Below, piece by piece: positions 37,904-46,843 of a stretch of 64,000 bases of DNA (positions within the stretch are counted from its first letter, which is position 1; each line of letters begins with the position of its first letter). The notes under the pieces are model-generated. The model made no database searches. It had not been told where the DNA came from and was given only the letters and a program-made list of their open reading frames with translations. A program made the position numbers and the translations under genes. Location: NCBI GenBank assembly GCA_030683005.1, contig JAUXMY010000042.1:1-64000 (forward strand), written 5' to 3'. The stretch is from Caulobacter sp. (lineage in GTDB: Bacteria > Pseudomonadota > Alphaproteobacteria > Caulobacterales > Caulobacteraceae).

Positions 37904-38104
37904 CTAGCCTCCCCCGATAAAGGTCACGATCTCGAAGCGGTCGTTCTCGAGCACGGGCGTCGCGGCGTGCAGGCTGCGCGGCACGATCTCGAGGTTGCGT
38001 TCGACCGCCACCTTGCGGGTTTCAAGCCCGAGGGCCGCGACCAGATCAGCCACGGTGGGAGCGTTCTCGACGTCCCGTTGCTCGCCATTGACGAAGATGC
38101 GCAT
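37904..38104 (-). CDS. thiS: Sulfur carrier protein ThiS
   Basis: A 66-aa ubiquitin-fold protein: [33 protein letters not shown] and the C-terminal FIGGG. The terminal glycine is adenylated and thiocarboxylated to donate sulfur to ThiG. The ATG at 38104 is chosen over upstream starts because it begins at the first strand. Divergent from aroQ with 64 bases between. The partner thiG lies 3.4 kb away. Confidence 0.93.
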   Translation of the reverse strand: MRIFVNGEQRDVENAPTVADLVAALGLETRKVAVERNLEIVPRSLHAATPVLENDRFEIVTFIGGG

Positions 38105-38168
38105 GGTCCCGCGCTTGTGACCCCGGCAAAGCAAAGATACAAGGGCCGCGAAACGACGGCGGGGCCGA

Positions 38169-38624
38169 ATGGGCAAACCCATCCATGTGCTGAGCGGGCC
38201 GAACCTCAACCTGTTGGGGACCCGCGAGCCGGAAATCTATGGACGCGACACGCTGGCCGATGTGCAGGCGCGGTGCGAGGCTCGCGCCGCGGCGCTTGGC
38301 CACGCCATCCTGTTCCGGCAGTCCAACCACGAGGGACAGCTGATCGACTGGGTGCAGGAGGCCCGCACCGAGGCCAGCGCCCTGATCATCAATCCCGCGG
38401 GCTATGGTCACACCTCCGTGGCCCTGCTCGACGCGCTGAAGACTCTCGCTATACCGATCATCGAATGCCACCTGTCGAACCCGGCCGCGCGCGAGGCGTT
38501 TCGCCGGGAGACCTATGTTTCACTCGCCGCCACCGGGGTCGTCTCTGGCTTCGGGGCCGCAAGCTACGAACTGGCGGTCCAGGCCGCCGCCGGCCTGATC
38601 GACGCCCCGCGCGCCTCGGCCTGA
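38169..38624 (+). CDS. aroQ: 3-dehydroquinate dehydratase, type II
   Basis: Shikimate-pathway enzyme (151 aa) that dehydrates 3-dehydroquinate. Signatures: [19 protein letters not shown] with the flexible active-site loop Arg/Tyr, [32 protein letters not shown] and [16 protein letters not shown] with the catalytic His. Starts the run aroQ-accB-accC, with 26 bases to accB. Confidence 0.97.
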   Translation: MGKPIHVLSGPNLNLLGTREPEIYGRDTLADVQARCEARAAALGHAILFRQSNHEGQLIDWVQEARTEASALIINPAGYGHTSVALLDALKTLAIPIIECHLSNPAAREAFRRETYVSLAATGVVSGFGAASYELAVQAAAGLIDAPRASA

Positions 38625-38650
38625 CCTGAAAACCCTAAGGTAGACGCTTC

Positions 38651-39154
38651 ATGACCACGCCCAAGGCCGTTCCCGAGTCCGGCGACGCCGCCCAGACCAT
38701 CGACACCAAGGTGGTCCGCAAACTGGCCGACATCCTGAAAGACACCGGCCTGACCGAGATCGAGGTCGAGACCGGCGGTCTGAAGATCCGCGTCGCCCGC
38801 GAACTGACCGCCGCGCCAGCCGCCGCCGTCTACCAGCCCGTGGCCGCCGCCCCGGCTCCTGCCGCGCCCGCCGCCCCGGCCGCCGCGCCCGCCGTGGAAG
38901 CCGCCCCGGCCGTCGCCGCCGGCGACAAGGTCAAGTCGCCGATGGTCGGCACAGTCTATCTGTCGTCGCAGCCGGGGGCGGACACCTTCGTCAAGGTCGG
39001 ACAGTCGGTCGCCGAGGGCCAGACCCTGCTGATCGTCGAAGCCATGAAGACCATGAACCCGATCCCCTCGCCGCGCGCCGGCAAGATTGTCGAGATCCTG
39101 GTGTCTGACGCCCAGCCCGTCGAGTTCGGCGAGCCCCTCGTCATCATCGAATAG
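38651..39154 (+). CDS. accB: Biotin carboxyl carrier protein of acetyl-CoA carboxylase
   Basis: A 167-aa protein. The N-terminal part interacts with AccC, followed by an Ala/Pro-rich linker ([20 protein letters not shown]) and the biotinyl domain beginning [12 protein letters not shown]. The biotinylated lysine is in [10 protein letters not shown]. AccB carries the carboxyl group from AccC to the carboxyltransferase in fatty-acid synthesis. Eight bases separate it from accC. Confidence 0.97.
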   Translation: MTTPKAVPESGDAAQTIDTKVVRKLADILKDTGLTEIEVETGGLKIRVARELTAAPAAAVYQPVAAAPAPAAPAAPAAAPAVEAAPAVAAGDKVKSPMVGTVYLSSQPGADTFVKVGQSVAEGQTLLIVEAMKTMNPIPSPRAGKIVEILVSDAQPVEFGEPLVIIE

Positions 39155-39162
39155 GCCCCGCC

Positions 39163-40506
39163 GTGTTCGAGAAAATCCTGATCGCCAACCGCGGCGAAAT
39201 CGCCCTGCGGGTCCACCGCGCCTGCAAGGAAATGGGCATCGCCACCGTGGCGGTCCACTCCGAGGCCGACGCCAACGGCATGTGGGTGCGGCTGGCCGAC
39301 GAGAGCGTCTGCATCGGCCCGGCGCCGGCCGCCAAGAGCTACCTGAACATCCCCTCGATCATCGCCGCCTGCGAGATCACCGGGGCCCAGGCGGTTCACC
39401 CCGGCTACGGCTTCCTGTCGGAAAACGCCCGCTTCGCCGAGATCGTGAACGCCCACGGCTTCACCTTCATCGGGCCCAAGCCCGAACACATCCGGATGAT
39501 GGGCGACAAGATCACCGCCAAACAGGCCGTCAAGGACGCCGGCATCCCGGTCGTCCCCGGTTCCGACGGCGGCGTGACCACCGAGGAAGAGGCCTTCGAG
39601 GCGGCCGCGAAGATCGGCTTCCCGGTCCTGATCAAGGCCGCCGCCGGCGGCGGCGGACGCGGCATGAAGGTCGCGGCCACCCAGGAGGACCTCTACGAGG
39701 CCGTCTCCACGGCCCGCTCGGAAGCCCGCGCGGCCTTCGGCGACGACACCGTCTACATGGAGCGCTACCTCCAGACCCCGCGGCACATCGAGCTGCAGGT
39801 CGTGGCCGACAGCCACGGAAACGTGGTCCATCTGGGCGAGCGTGACTGCTCGCTGCAGCGCCGCCACCAGAAGGTGCTGGAGGAGGCCCCCTCCCCGGCC
39901 CTGACCCCCGCCGAGCGCGCCGCCATCGGCAAGGTCGTCGTCGATGCCATCCGCGCCATCGGCTACCTGGGCGTCGGCACCATCGAGTTCCTTTGGGAGA
40001 ACGGCGAGTTCTTCTTCATCGAGATGAACACCCGCCTTCAGGTCGAGCACCCGGTCACCGAGGCCATCACCGGCATCGACCTCGTCCGCGAGCAGATCCG
40101 CATCGCCGCCGGCCTGCCGCTGTCGTTCACCCAGGAGGACGTCACCTTCGACGGCCACGCCATCGAGTGTCGGATCAACGCCGAGAACGCCCGCACCTTC
40201 ACCCCCTCGCCCGGCACCATCACCGGTTTCCACGCCCCCGGCGGCCTGGGCGTGCGGCTCGATAGCGCCCTCTACGACGGCTATTCGATCCCGCCCTACT
40301 ACGACAGCCTGATCGGCAAGCTGATCGTCCACGGCCGCGACCGCGCAGAATGCATCGCCCGCACCCAGCGCTGCCTGAACGAGATGGTGGTCAGCGGCGT
40401 GGAGACGACCATCCCGCTGTTCCAGGACCTGCTGCAGCAGGAAGATATCCGCAAGGGCGACTACAACATCCACTGGCTGGAAAAGTGGATCAAGGCGCAG
40501 GGGTAG
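39163..40506 (+). CDS. accC: Biotin carboxylase of acetyl-CoA carboxylase
   Basis: A 447-aa ATP-grasp enzyme with GTG start. The N-terminal [37 protein letters not shown], the glycine-rich lid [35 protein letters not shown] and [14 protein letters not shown] are all intact. It carboxylates biotin on AccB using ATP and bicarbonate. Followed by a hairpin repeat that may terminate the operon. Confidence 0.97.
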   Translation: MFEKILIANRGEIALRVHRACKEMGIATVAVHSEADANGMWVRLADESVCIGPAPAAKSYLNIPSIIAACEITGAQAVHPGYGFLSENARFAEIVNAHGFTFIGPKPEHIRMMGDKITAKQAVKDAGIPVVPGSDGGVTTEEEAFEAAAKIGFPVLIKAAAGGGGRGMKVAATQEDLYEAVSTARSEARAAFGDDTVYMERYLQTPRHIELQVVADSHGNVVHLGERDCSLQRRHQKVLEEAPSPALTPAERAAIGKVVVDAIRAIGYLGVGTIEFLWENGEFFFIEMNTRLQVEHPVTEAITGIDLVREQIRIAAGLPLSFTQEDVTFDGHAIECRINAENARTFTPSPGTITGFHAPGGLGVRLDSALYDGYSIPPYYDSLIGKLIVHGRDRAECIARTQRCLNEMVVSGVETTIPLFQDLLQQEDIRKGDYNIHWLEKWIKAQG

Positions 40507-40677
40507 CGGCCTCCCTCCCCTTTATGGGGAGGGACAGACCTGCGAAGCAGGTCAGGGTGGGGTAAGTGGCGACCAGTCACGACCTGTCCGGTAGCGTCTC
40601 ATTTCCCCACCCGGTCCGGCTTCGCCGAACCACCCTCCCCACAAGGGGGAGGGAGTTCATGTGCTACAACACCCCCT
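40507..40677. repeat. Hairpin-forming intergenic repeat, family A copy 2
   Basis: Occupies the accC-aat gap. It starts CTCCCC-TTTAT-GGGGAG, contains the hairpin ACCTGC-GAA-GCAGGT, then a GGTGGGGT...ACCACCC pairing, and ends CCCTCCCC-ACAA-GGGGGAGGG. The architecture matches the element at 2811-2969 next to nuoI, while the sequence between stems differs. Confidence 0.75.
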
Positions 40678-41328
40678 ATGGCCCATGACGTCTTCGACCT
40701 CGAGGAACTGCTCGCCTGCTACCGGCGCGGCGTGTTTCCGATGGCCGACGCGCGGGAGGATGACCGGGTCTTCCTGATCGATCCGCAGCGGCGGGGCGTC
40801 GTCCCGCTCGACGGCTTCCACGTCTCGAAACGGCTGGCGCGGACCGTGCGGAGCAATCGGTTCTCGGTCACCGTCGACGAGGACTTCCACGCGGTGCTGG
40901 AGGCCTGCGCCGAGGCTGTGCCCGGCCGCACCGAAACCTGGATCAACCACCCCATCCAGCGCATGTACGAGGCGCTGCATCGCCAGGGCCGCGCCCACAG
41001 CGTCGAGGTGCGCCAGGACGGCGCCCTGGTCGGCGGCCTATACGGCGTGTCGCTGGGCGGAGCGTTCTTCGGCGAGAGCATGTTCAGCCGCGCGCGCGAC
41101 GCCAGCAAGGTGGCGCTGGTCCATCTGGTGGCGCGATTGATCGCCGGCGGCTACCGGCTGCTGGACACCCAGTTCCTGACCGAGCACCTCACACAGTTCG
41201 GAACCGTCGAGATCAGCCGGCAGGTCTATCGTCGCCGGCTGGACGAGGCGCTGGCGGTCGAGGGGGACTTCTACCGCTTCGTCGGCGCCGGGGCGGCGGC
41301 CCTGCAGGAGATCAGCCAGGCGTCATAG
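40678..41328 (+). CDS. aat: Leucyl/phenylalanyl-tRNA-protein transferase
   Basis: A 216-aa N-degron enzyme that adds Leu or Phe to proteins with N-terminal Lys or Arg, marking them for ClpS/ClpAP. Family features: [75 protein letters not shown] and [19 protein letters not shown]. Its 3' end overlaps the convergent DUF2155 gene by 58 bases. Confidence 0.96.
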   Translation: MAHDVFDLEELLACYRRGVFPMADAREDDRVFLIDPQRRGVVPLDGFHVSKRLARTVRSNRFSVTVDEDFHAVLEACAEAVPGRTETWINHPIQRMYEALHRQGRAHSVEVRQDGALVGGLYGVSLGGAFFGESMFSRARDASKVALVHLVARLIAGGYRLLDTQFLTEHLTQFGTVEISRQVYRRRLDEALAVEGDFYRFVGAGAAALQEISQAS

Positions 41329-41870
41329 ACCGGGTGCTGCAGCGGGTTGAGGCCGGGCGAGGAGGCGAACATCCAGCCGCGGAACACCTGGCGCGGCGCC
41401 GGTGCGGCGCGGCCGGGCGCGGCCTTGGGCTGCGAATCCACCGTCATGTACACGGCCGAGTCGGGCTGCTCCTCGTCATCGGCGGTCGTCTCGCAGGCGC
41501 GGACGGTGAAGATCAGGGTTTTGTAGCGGATCGGCTGGCCGACGGGCGCCTCGAATTTCAGGGTCTCGGCGGTCACCTTGTCGATGGCCTGGATGATCGC
41601 CGCGCCGCCTCGGACGCGGGGCTTGGGCGCGGCCGGCTTCTCGGCGACCTTGGGCTTGGCGGCCGCCTGGGCCGGCTTCTCGGCAGTGATCGGGGCGGGC
41701 ATCGGAGCAGGCGCGGGCGCGGGCCGCACGGGCGGCGGCTCTTCGGCGGCCGGGGCCACGGGCTCGGCTGGCGGCGTGACGGGCGGGGTCGGCGCCGGCT
41801 GCCGCGCCTGCGCCAGACTCGCGGCGGTCGCGAGCGCCAGACCGGCCAGAAGGGTGAGCCTCAGCCGCAT
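41271..41870 (-). CDS. DUF2155 domain protein, secreted
   Basis: A 199-aa protein. The signal peptide [18 protein letters not shown] is followed by a long Pro/Ala/Glu-rich spacer (residues 24-90) and the C-terminal DUF2155 domain with [20 protein letters not shown], two cysteines, and the family end [23 protein letters not shown]. It follows aat in convergent orientation, as in many alphaproteobacteria. Function unknown; periplasmic location is inferred. Confidence 0.88.
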   Translation of the reverse strand: MRLRLTLLAGLALATAASLAQARQPAPTPPVTPPAEPVAPAAEEPPPVRPAPAPAPMPAPITAEKPAQAAAKPKVAEKPAAPKPRVRGGAAIIQAIDKVTAETLKFEAPVGQPIRYKTLIFTVRACETTADDEEQPDSAVYMTVDSQPKAAPGRAAPAPRQVFRGWMFASSPGLNPLQHPVYDAWLISCRAAAPAPTKR

Positions 41871-41880
41871 GGACAGGATC

Positions 41881-42279
41881 CTATTCCGGGGTCCAGGCTT
41901 GGTAGTCGCCGGTGGCCTTGTCGCGCTGGCCCTCGCCGCTGATAGAGCCTTTGGGGCGCCAGGCATGGACCGTACCGGTCAGGTTGGGACGATGTTCCTT
42001 CTCCCAGGCGCGGCGCGGCAGCGGGTGGGTCGTCGGCGGTTCGTCGAAGGTGTAGCGCAGCCAGCCGTGCCAGTCGGGCGTCACCTTCGAGGCTTCGGCG
42101 TAACCGTTGTAGATCACCCAGCGGCGCTTGCGCCCCACGTCGTAGCTGTCGCGGTCGTCGCGCGCCTCGTAGTATTTGTTGCCCAGCTCGTCCTGGCCGA
42201 CGAAGACGCCGCGGCGTCCGATATGGAACTTCTGGCCGATCGTGGCGCCGTTCCACCAGGTGAAGATCGCTTTGAGCAC
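41881..42279 (-). CDS. NDUFA12 (B17.2)-type complex I accessory protein
   Basis: About 132 aa. The family pattern is clear: LKAIFTWWNGATIGQKFHIG, RRGVFVGQDELGNKYYEAR, RRWVIYNGYAEASKVTPDWH, GWLRYTFDEPP and the C-terminal KEHRPNLTGTVHAWRP. It is the bacterial homologue of a supernumerary mitochondrial complex I subunit, found in alphaproteobacteria and so linked to the nuo operon of this window. The GTG at 42279 places the start at the conserved N-terminus; in-frame ATGs at 42366 and 42396 would add 29 or 39 unconserved residues. Confidence 0.9.
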   Translation of the reverse strand: MLKAIFTWWNGATIGQKFHIGRRGVFVGQDELGNKYYEARDDRDSYDVGRKRRWVIYNGYAEASKVTPDWHGWLRYTFDEPPTTHPLPRRAWEKEHRPNLTGTVHAWRPKGSISGEGQRDKATGDYQAWTPE

Positions 42280-42460
42280 GCGCTGATCCGGTAATTTCAA
42301 GGCTGTTGAGGCGGGCGGACCATAGCCGTTGGCCCGCGCGGCGTCCAGCGCGCCGCCCCGCAACATCTTGTGGATGGGACACCATGGGCACGCCATATCT
42401 ATTGCCCGCGTCCGGCCCGCTCTCTAGCCTTGCCAGAACCTGTGCAGGAGAGTCGGGCCC

Positions 42461-44995
42461 ATGCGTTTTGCGAGGCGGCTGGCGAAGAGAACGCCCCTCG
42501 AGCTCGAGTTGCGGACAGTCGAGACCGCCGACGCCCTGCACGGGGTGCTCGCGCCGCGCGGCTGGACCACCGCGCGGGTCGAGGCCTGGCTGGACTGGGC
42601 GGAGTCGGCGACCACCGACGGCGGCCCCCCGATACGCGACGGCTTGCTGGCCGGAGGCCCGGAACGCTTCGCGGCCGCCATCGCCCGGCGCGCCGCCGCC
42701 CTGGGGGCCTTTGACCGCAAACCGGACGGCTCGGCCTTCCAGGCGGAGCTGCAGGCCCTCCTCTCCCTGGGTCTGGCCGCCTTCGGGCCCGGCCGGCCAC
42801 TCGATGGCGCCGGAGACATCCCCGTCGCCGGGACTCCGGCCTTCACCCTCGCCGTCCGCCGGCTGATCGCCGAGACAGAGGGCCGCGCCCTGGCTGTTCG
42901 CGCCGCGGGCTTCGTCGGCGAGCGCCTGCACGCGGTGGCCGATGCGGTTCGCCGCTGCGAGGGCGACGCCGTCGCCTGCGCCGACCCGGCCGGCAACCCC
43001 GCCCTTGCGCGAACCGCCCTCGCCGCCCGGGCGGCCGGCGCCGGGGACGACGCCATCGCCAACGCCATCGCGCTCGGCCTGTCGGGCGACGCACCCGACG
43101 CGACCTGGCTGCAGCTGCCGCCGGTCCCGGGGATGATCGCCGCCGCCGATCCCACGCTGCTGGGCGCCGAACAGGCGACGGCCGGCTGGCGCACCGGCGC
43201 CCTGGCCCTGGCCCGCGATCCCGACACCGCCCGCCGGCTGCAGGCCGCCGCGGCCGGGCCCCGCGCGGCCCTCGACGTGCGCACCCTGGTCCACGACGCC
43301 GGGGACCTGGCCCAGGCGATCCGCATCGTCGGCCTCGCCCTCAAGGTCCAGGCGGCCGACTCGGGCAGGGCGGCTGTCCTGACGCTGGCCGGCGTCGCGG
43401 AACAGATCATGGGCGCGGGGCTCGCCTATGCCAGCGATGCGGGTCGCGACGCCGCCCGGGCCCTGTGGACCGCCGCGACCGAAGTCGCCCGCGATCTGGA
43501 CGACGCCACGCCCGGCCTGCCCCCGCTGACGATCACGCCGCTGGACGACGCCGAACTGGCGTTGCAACTGGGCGGGCCGAGCCTGGGAACCGCGCCCCTC
43601 CCCGTCCTGACCGCCCTGGCCGAGACGGCCGACGGCGAGGTCGTCCGGGTGCTGCCCGCCGCCGTGCTCGACGGCCTGACCGCGCTGGGCGCCGACCTGG
43701 ACGCCGCCCGGGTTCATGCGCTGGGCCACGGCACGCTGGAAGACGCGCCTGGCGTCGGCCATGCCGAGTTGCAGCACTGTGGCTTCACGCAACACGAGAT
43801 CGAGGCCGCCGAGGGGCAGCTGCCGTTCGCCGCGACCCTTTCGGAAGCGTTCGCGCCCGGCGTCATCGGGGTCGGCTTCGTCGCCGACGTGCTGGGCGCC
43901 TCGACCGAGGCGGTCACAGGCGCGGCATTCGACACCCTGGGCTTCGCCGGCTTCACCCGCGCCGATGTCCGGGCCGCCGAGCAGTACGCGCTGGGGGCCG
44001 GCGATCTGACCGACTGCCCCGGCCTGAACGAGGCGGCGCGCGCGGTGTTCGCCGCACCTGACCTGGCGGCGCGCCTGGCGATGACGGCCGCGGTCGAGAC
44101 GGTCTGCGACCTGCCGGCCGTCACCGACCTGGCCCTGCCCTTCACCGCCACGCCCGCCGATGCGTTGGCCGCGCAGCAGGCCGCCGTCCGCGCCGGGATC
44201 GGCGCCTTCCGCATCATGCGCGAGCCAGCGCCTGCCGCCTTCACCCTGGGCCTGCCCGAACCTGAGGCGCCCAGGGTCACGCGCCCCGAGCCCACGATCA
44301 CCGAGCGGGTGGTCGAGAAGATCGTCGAGGTCGAGGTCGAGCGCACGCGCCGCAAGTTGCCCGATCGCCGCAAGGGCTACATCCAGAAGGCGGCCGTCGG
44401 CGGCCACAAGGTCTATCTGCACACCGGCGAGTACGACGACGGCGAACTGGGCGAGATTTTCATCGACATGCACAAGGAAGGCGCCGCCTTCCGCAGCCTG
44501 ATGAACAACTTTGCCGTCTCGATCTCGATCGGTCTGCAGTACGGCGTGCCGCTGGACGAGTTCGTCGACGCCTTCGTCTTCACCCGCTTCGAGCCGGCCG
44601 GTCCGGTGACCGGAAACGACTCGGTCAAGTCGGCGACCTCGATCCTCGACTATGTGTTCCGCGAACTGGGCGTCAGCTACCTGGGCCGCGACGACCTCGC
44701 CAACGCCGACCCCGGCGAGCTGAACGCCGACGGCCTGGGCCGCGGCAAGGCCGACGACGATGGCGCGCCGATGGTCACGCTCGACGTCGAGCCGCAGCCG
44801 GCCTCGCGGTTCATCTCCAGGGGCTTCGCCCGCGGCGCGGCGCCCGACAACCTCGTCTTCCTGCCTTTCGGCGGCCGCAAGGCGGAAGTTGACGGCGAAC
44901 TGATGCAGCGCGCCGCCGGCGTCTGCCCGGCCTGCGGCGACCTGGCCGTGATCGGCGGGGTGTGCGGGGCGTGTGGGTCGCAGGGCGAGGGGTAG
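42461..44995 (+). CDS. Degenerate class II (B12-type) ribonucleotide reductase-like protein with C-terminal TSCPD domain
   Basis: An 844-aa protein. The C-terminus (from about residue 630: [80 protein letters not shown]) is the TSCPD region of NrdJ, ending in a CxxC-x8-CxxC zinc-ribbon-like tail. Upstream parts are colinear with NrdJ but eroded: the N-terminal [10 protein letters not shown], a [17 protein letters not shown] segment (about 165-182), a [20 protein letters not shown] helix, and [14 protein letters not shown] (about 420). The catalytic core with the NPCSE-type thiyl/Asn/Glu motif and the substrate loops is absent, and it is about 350 residues shorter than usual NrdJ. Not a working reductase on this reading; role unknown. 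Ribosome-binding site GCAGGAGA precedes the ATG. Confidence 0.85.
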   Translation: MRFARRLAKRTPLELELRTVETADALHGVLAPRGWTTARVEAWLDWAESATTDGGPPIRDGLLAGGPERFAAAIARRAAALGAFDRKPDGSAFQAELQALLSLGLAAFGPGRPLDGAGDIPVAGTPAFTLAVRRLIAETEGRALAVRAAGFVGERLHAVADAVRRCEGDAVACADPAGNPALARTALAARAAGAGDDAIANAIALGLSGDAPDATWLQLPPVPGMIAAADPTLLGAEQATAGWRTGALALARDPDTARRLQAAAAGPRAALDVRTLVHDAGDLAQAIRIVGLALKVQAADSGRAAVLTLAGVAEQIMGAGLAYASDAGRDAARALWTAATEVARDLDDATPGLPPLTITPLDDAELALQLGGPSLGTAPLPVLTALAETADGEVVRVLPAAVLDGLTALGADLDAARVHALGHGTLEDAPGVGHAELQHCGFTQHEIEAAEGQLPFAATLSEAFAPGVIGVGFVADVLGASTEAVTGAAFDTLGFAGFTRADVRAAEQYALGAGDLTDCPGLNEAARAVFAAPDLAARLAMTAAVETVCDLPAVTDLALPFTATPADALAAQQAAVRAGIGAFRIMREPAPAAFTLGLPEPEAPRVTRPEPTITERVVEKIVEVEVERTRRKLPDRRKGYIQKAAVGGHKVYLHTGEYDDGELGEIFIDMHKEGAAFRSLMNNFAVSISIGLQYGVPLDEFVDAFVFTRFEPAGPVTGNDSVKSATSILDYVFRELGVSYLGRDDLANADPGELNADGLGRGKADDDGAPMVTLDVEPQPASRFISRGFARGAAPDNLVFLPFGGRKAEVDGELMQRAAGVCPACGDLAVIGGVCGACGSQGEG

Positions 44996-45005
44996 CTCCT
45001 CACCT

Positions 45006-45166
45006 CGTCATCGTCGGACTTGTTCCGTAGCCTGTCCTCGGGTCGGCCTTCGGCCGAGCCCGGGGGACCCATGAACACCGGCATTCGAGATCGTGTGCTG
45101 TCTATCGCCGAGCCTCTTTCGGAAGCTCGGTGCGCATGGGTCGTCGGAACAAGTCCGACGATGACG
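45006..45166. repeat. Palindromic element, family D, with perfect 21-bp terminal inverted repeats
   Basis: Positions 45006-45026 and 45146-45166 are perfect reverse complements. Inside, GGGTCGGCC-TTC-GGCCGAGCCC forms a second stem and GACCCATG pairs with CATGGGTC. No coding capacity. It fills most of the 262-base gap between the NrdJ-like gene and the first pentapeptide-repeat gene. It could be a REP/MITE-like element or serve as terminator. Confidence 0.8.
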
Positions 45167-45257
45167 GCAGTGGGTGGCGTGTGCTCCATGCTCAACACGG
45201 CTTTAAGCTTGCGGCGTTAAGGATGGCCGCAGCCACCGACCGGAAAGCCGCGCCGCC

Positions 45258-45746
45258 ATGACCCGTCTCGCCCTCCTCGCGCTTGCCGCCGCGCTCGTCG
45301 CCTCGCCGGCCGCCGCCCAGAACGCCGGGCAGATCGCCCGGGTGAAGGCCGGGGCCAGCTGCCCGGGCTGCAACCTCTTCCAGGCCGATCTCTCGAGGCT
45401 CGAGAAGACCGGCCAGAACCTCTCCCGGGCCCGGCTGCGCCAGGCCGACCTCAGCCTGGTGGTCATGAACCGCGCCAGCTTCGCCCGCGGCGACCTGCGC
45501 GACGTCAACGCCTATGGCGGCGTTTTCGGCGGGGCCAGCTTCGCCGGCGCCAACCTGACCAACGCCAGCTTCGTGGGCGCCTATCTGGTCGGCGCGCGGT
45601 TCGACGGCGCCAACCTGTCCGGCGTGAACTTCAGCGGGGCTGAACTGGACCGGGCCAGCGGCCTGACCCAGGGCCAGCTCGACCGCGCCTGCGGCGACCA
45701 GGCCACCCGTCTGCCGCGCGGGCTTCGCATACCGGCGTGTCGCTGA
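45258..45746 (+). CDS. Secreted pentapeptide-repeat protein (162 aa)
   Basis: Signal peptide LALLALAAALVASPAAA-QN. After GASCPGCNLFQADLSR come consecutive A(D/N)LXX repeats (LSRARLRQADLSLVVMNRAS; GASFAGANLTNASFVGAYLV; ARFDGANLSGVNFSGAEL), giving a right-handed beta-helix of about 16 coils. A C-terminal LTQGQLDRACGDQATRLPRG module has a conserved cysteine. It is a paralogue of the next gene. The function of exported pentapeptide-repeat proteins is unknown. Confidence 0.88.
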   Translation: MTRLALLALAAALVASPAAAQNAGQIARVKAGASCPGCNLFQADLSRLEKTGQNLSRARLRQADLSLVVMNRASFARGDLRDVNAYGGVFGGASFAGANLTNASFVGAYLVGARFDGANLSGVNFSGAELDRASGLTQGQLDRACGDQATRLPRGLRIPACR

Positions 45747-45840
45747 AATCCAAAGGGTTACCGCGATTTAAGTGGAGTTCCGCAGGCGCGCGGGCCAAAC
45801 CAGTAATCAGCCTTCTCCGCCTGGAGCCGCCTGTCTGCTG

Positions 45841-46737
45841 ATGACCCGTTTCGGCCTCGCCCTGTCGCTGTTCATCCTGTCGGGCGCCTTCGTAGCCACG
45901 CCGGCCAGGGCGATGATGGGTGAGAAGGACATCCCGCGACTGGTCTCCTTCGGCGGCGCCTGCGTCAGGTGCGACCTGTCGGGCCGGCGCCTGACCAACG
46001 CCCGGTTTTCCGGCGCAAACTTCGTCGGCGCCACGCTGGTCAACGCGGACCTGCGCGGCGCGACCTTCATGAATTCCAGCTTCCAGGCGGCGCGGCTGAC
46101 CAACGCCGACCTGCGCGGCGCCGAGATCATCGGCAGCGACTTCACCGCCGCCGACTTCACCAACGCCTCGCTCGACGGCGTCGAGGCCCCGGGCGCCAGC
46201 TTCATCCGCGCCAACTTCACACGCGTCAGCGCCAAGGGCGCGGAAATGCCCGGCGTGAACCTCACCTCCGCCAACCTCTCGGGCGCCCGGTTTACCGGCG
46301 CCGAGCTGGTCGGCGCACAACTGGTGAAGGTCGATGGCCGCGGCGCCGATTTCGCCGACGCGGAACTGACCGGCGCCATGATGGTGGCTGGCCGCTTCGA
46401 TCGCGCCTCGTTTCGGGGGGCGGACCTGGACCATGCCGTTCTGACCGGCGCGAGCTTCGACGGCGCCGATTTCCGGGGCGCCAGCCTTGAGGGGGCGATC
46501 CTGACCGGCGCCAATCTGGGCGGCGCCCGCAATCTGCGCCAGAGCCAGCTGGACGACGCCTGCGGCGACAGCAAGACGCAGTTGCCGCCGGGGCTGAAGA
46601 TCAAGACCTGCAGCGGTCGCCGGATGATCATTGTGCGCGACGCCATGACGCCGCCGGAACCGCCCGCGCCGCCGGCCCCGCCCCGGTCGCCCAGGGCGGC
46701 GTCACCCTCGCCGAAGATGATCGTGGCCGCACACTAG
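45841..46737 (+). CDS. Secreted pentapeptide-repeat protein (298 aa)
   Basis: Start ATG 45841 (MTRFGLALSLFILSGAFVAT, a signal peptide); the frame is open to 45772, but the extension is not signal-like. It has the same N-terminal GACVRCDLSG cysteine pair as the preceding paralogue and about twice as many repeats (residues 40-245). The same LRQSQLDDACGDSKTQLPPG module follows, and then a Pro/Ala-rich tail ending PSPKMIVAAH. Probably arose by duplication with the upstream gene. Convergent with aspS. Confidence 0.88.
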   Translation: MTRFGLALSLFILSGAFVATPARAMMGEKDIPRLVSFGGACVRCDLSGRRLTNARFSGANFVGATLVNADLRGATFMNSSFQAARLTNADLRGAEIIGSDFTAADFTNASLDGVEAPGASFIRANFTRVSAKGAEMPGVNLTSANLSGARFTGAELVGAQLVKVDGRGADFADAELTGAMMVAGRFDRASFRGADLDHAVLTGASFDGADFRGASLEGAILTGANLGGARNLRQSQLDDACGDSKTQLPPGLKIKTCSGRRMIIVRDAMTPPEPPAPPAPPRSPRAASPSPKMIVAAH

Positions 46738-46772
46738 GGGCGCGGCTCCATAGCCTTCAGTTCAGACGGCAA

Positions 46773-46828
46773 CCCACGACCATCCGTCATGCCCCGACCT
46801 GTTGGGGACCATGACGGATGGCTGTGGG
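46773..46828. terminator. Stem-loop between convergent genes
   Basis: CCCACGACCATCCGTCATG (46773-46791) and CATGACGGATGGCTGTGGG (46810-46828) pair over nearly 20 bases with a few mismatches, and GGGGC/GCCCC-type pairing extends the loop end. It lies between the stops of the pentapeptide gene and aspS and may terminate both. Confidence 0.6.
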
Positions 46829-46843
46829 CCGCGCTCCGCCCCC

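Noticed and set aside
41861-44473. Open frame of 870 codons antisense to the NrdJ-like gene, running into the NDUFA12 locus
   Set aside because: Spans two well-supported genes and has no domain or ribosome-binding site. It was considered because the NrdJ-like gene is degenerate, but the plus-strand TSCPD homology is decisive.
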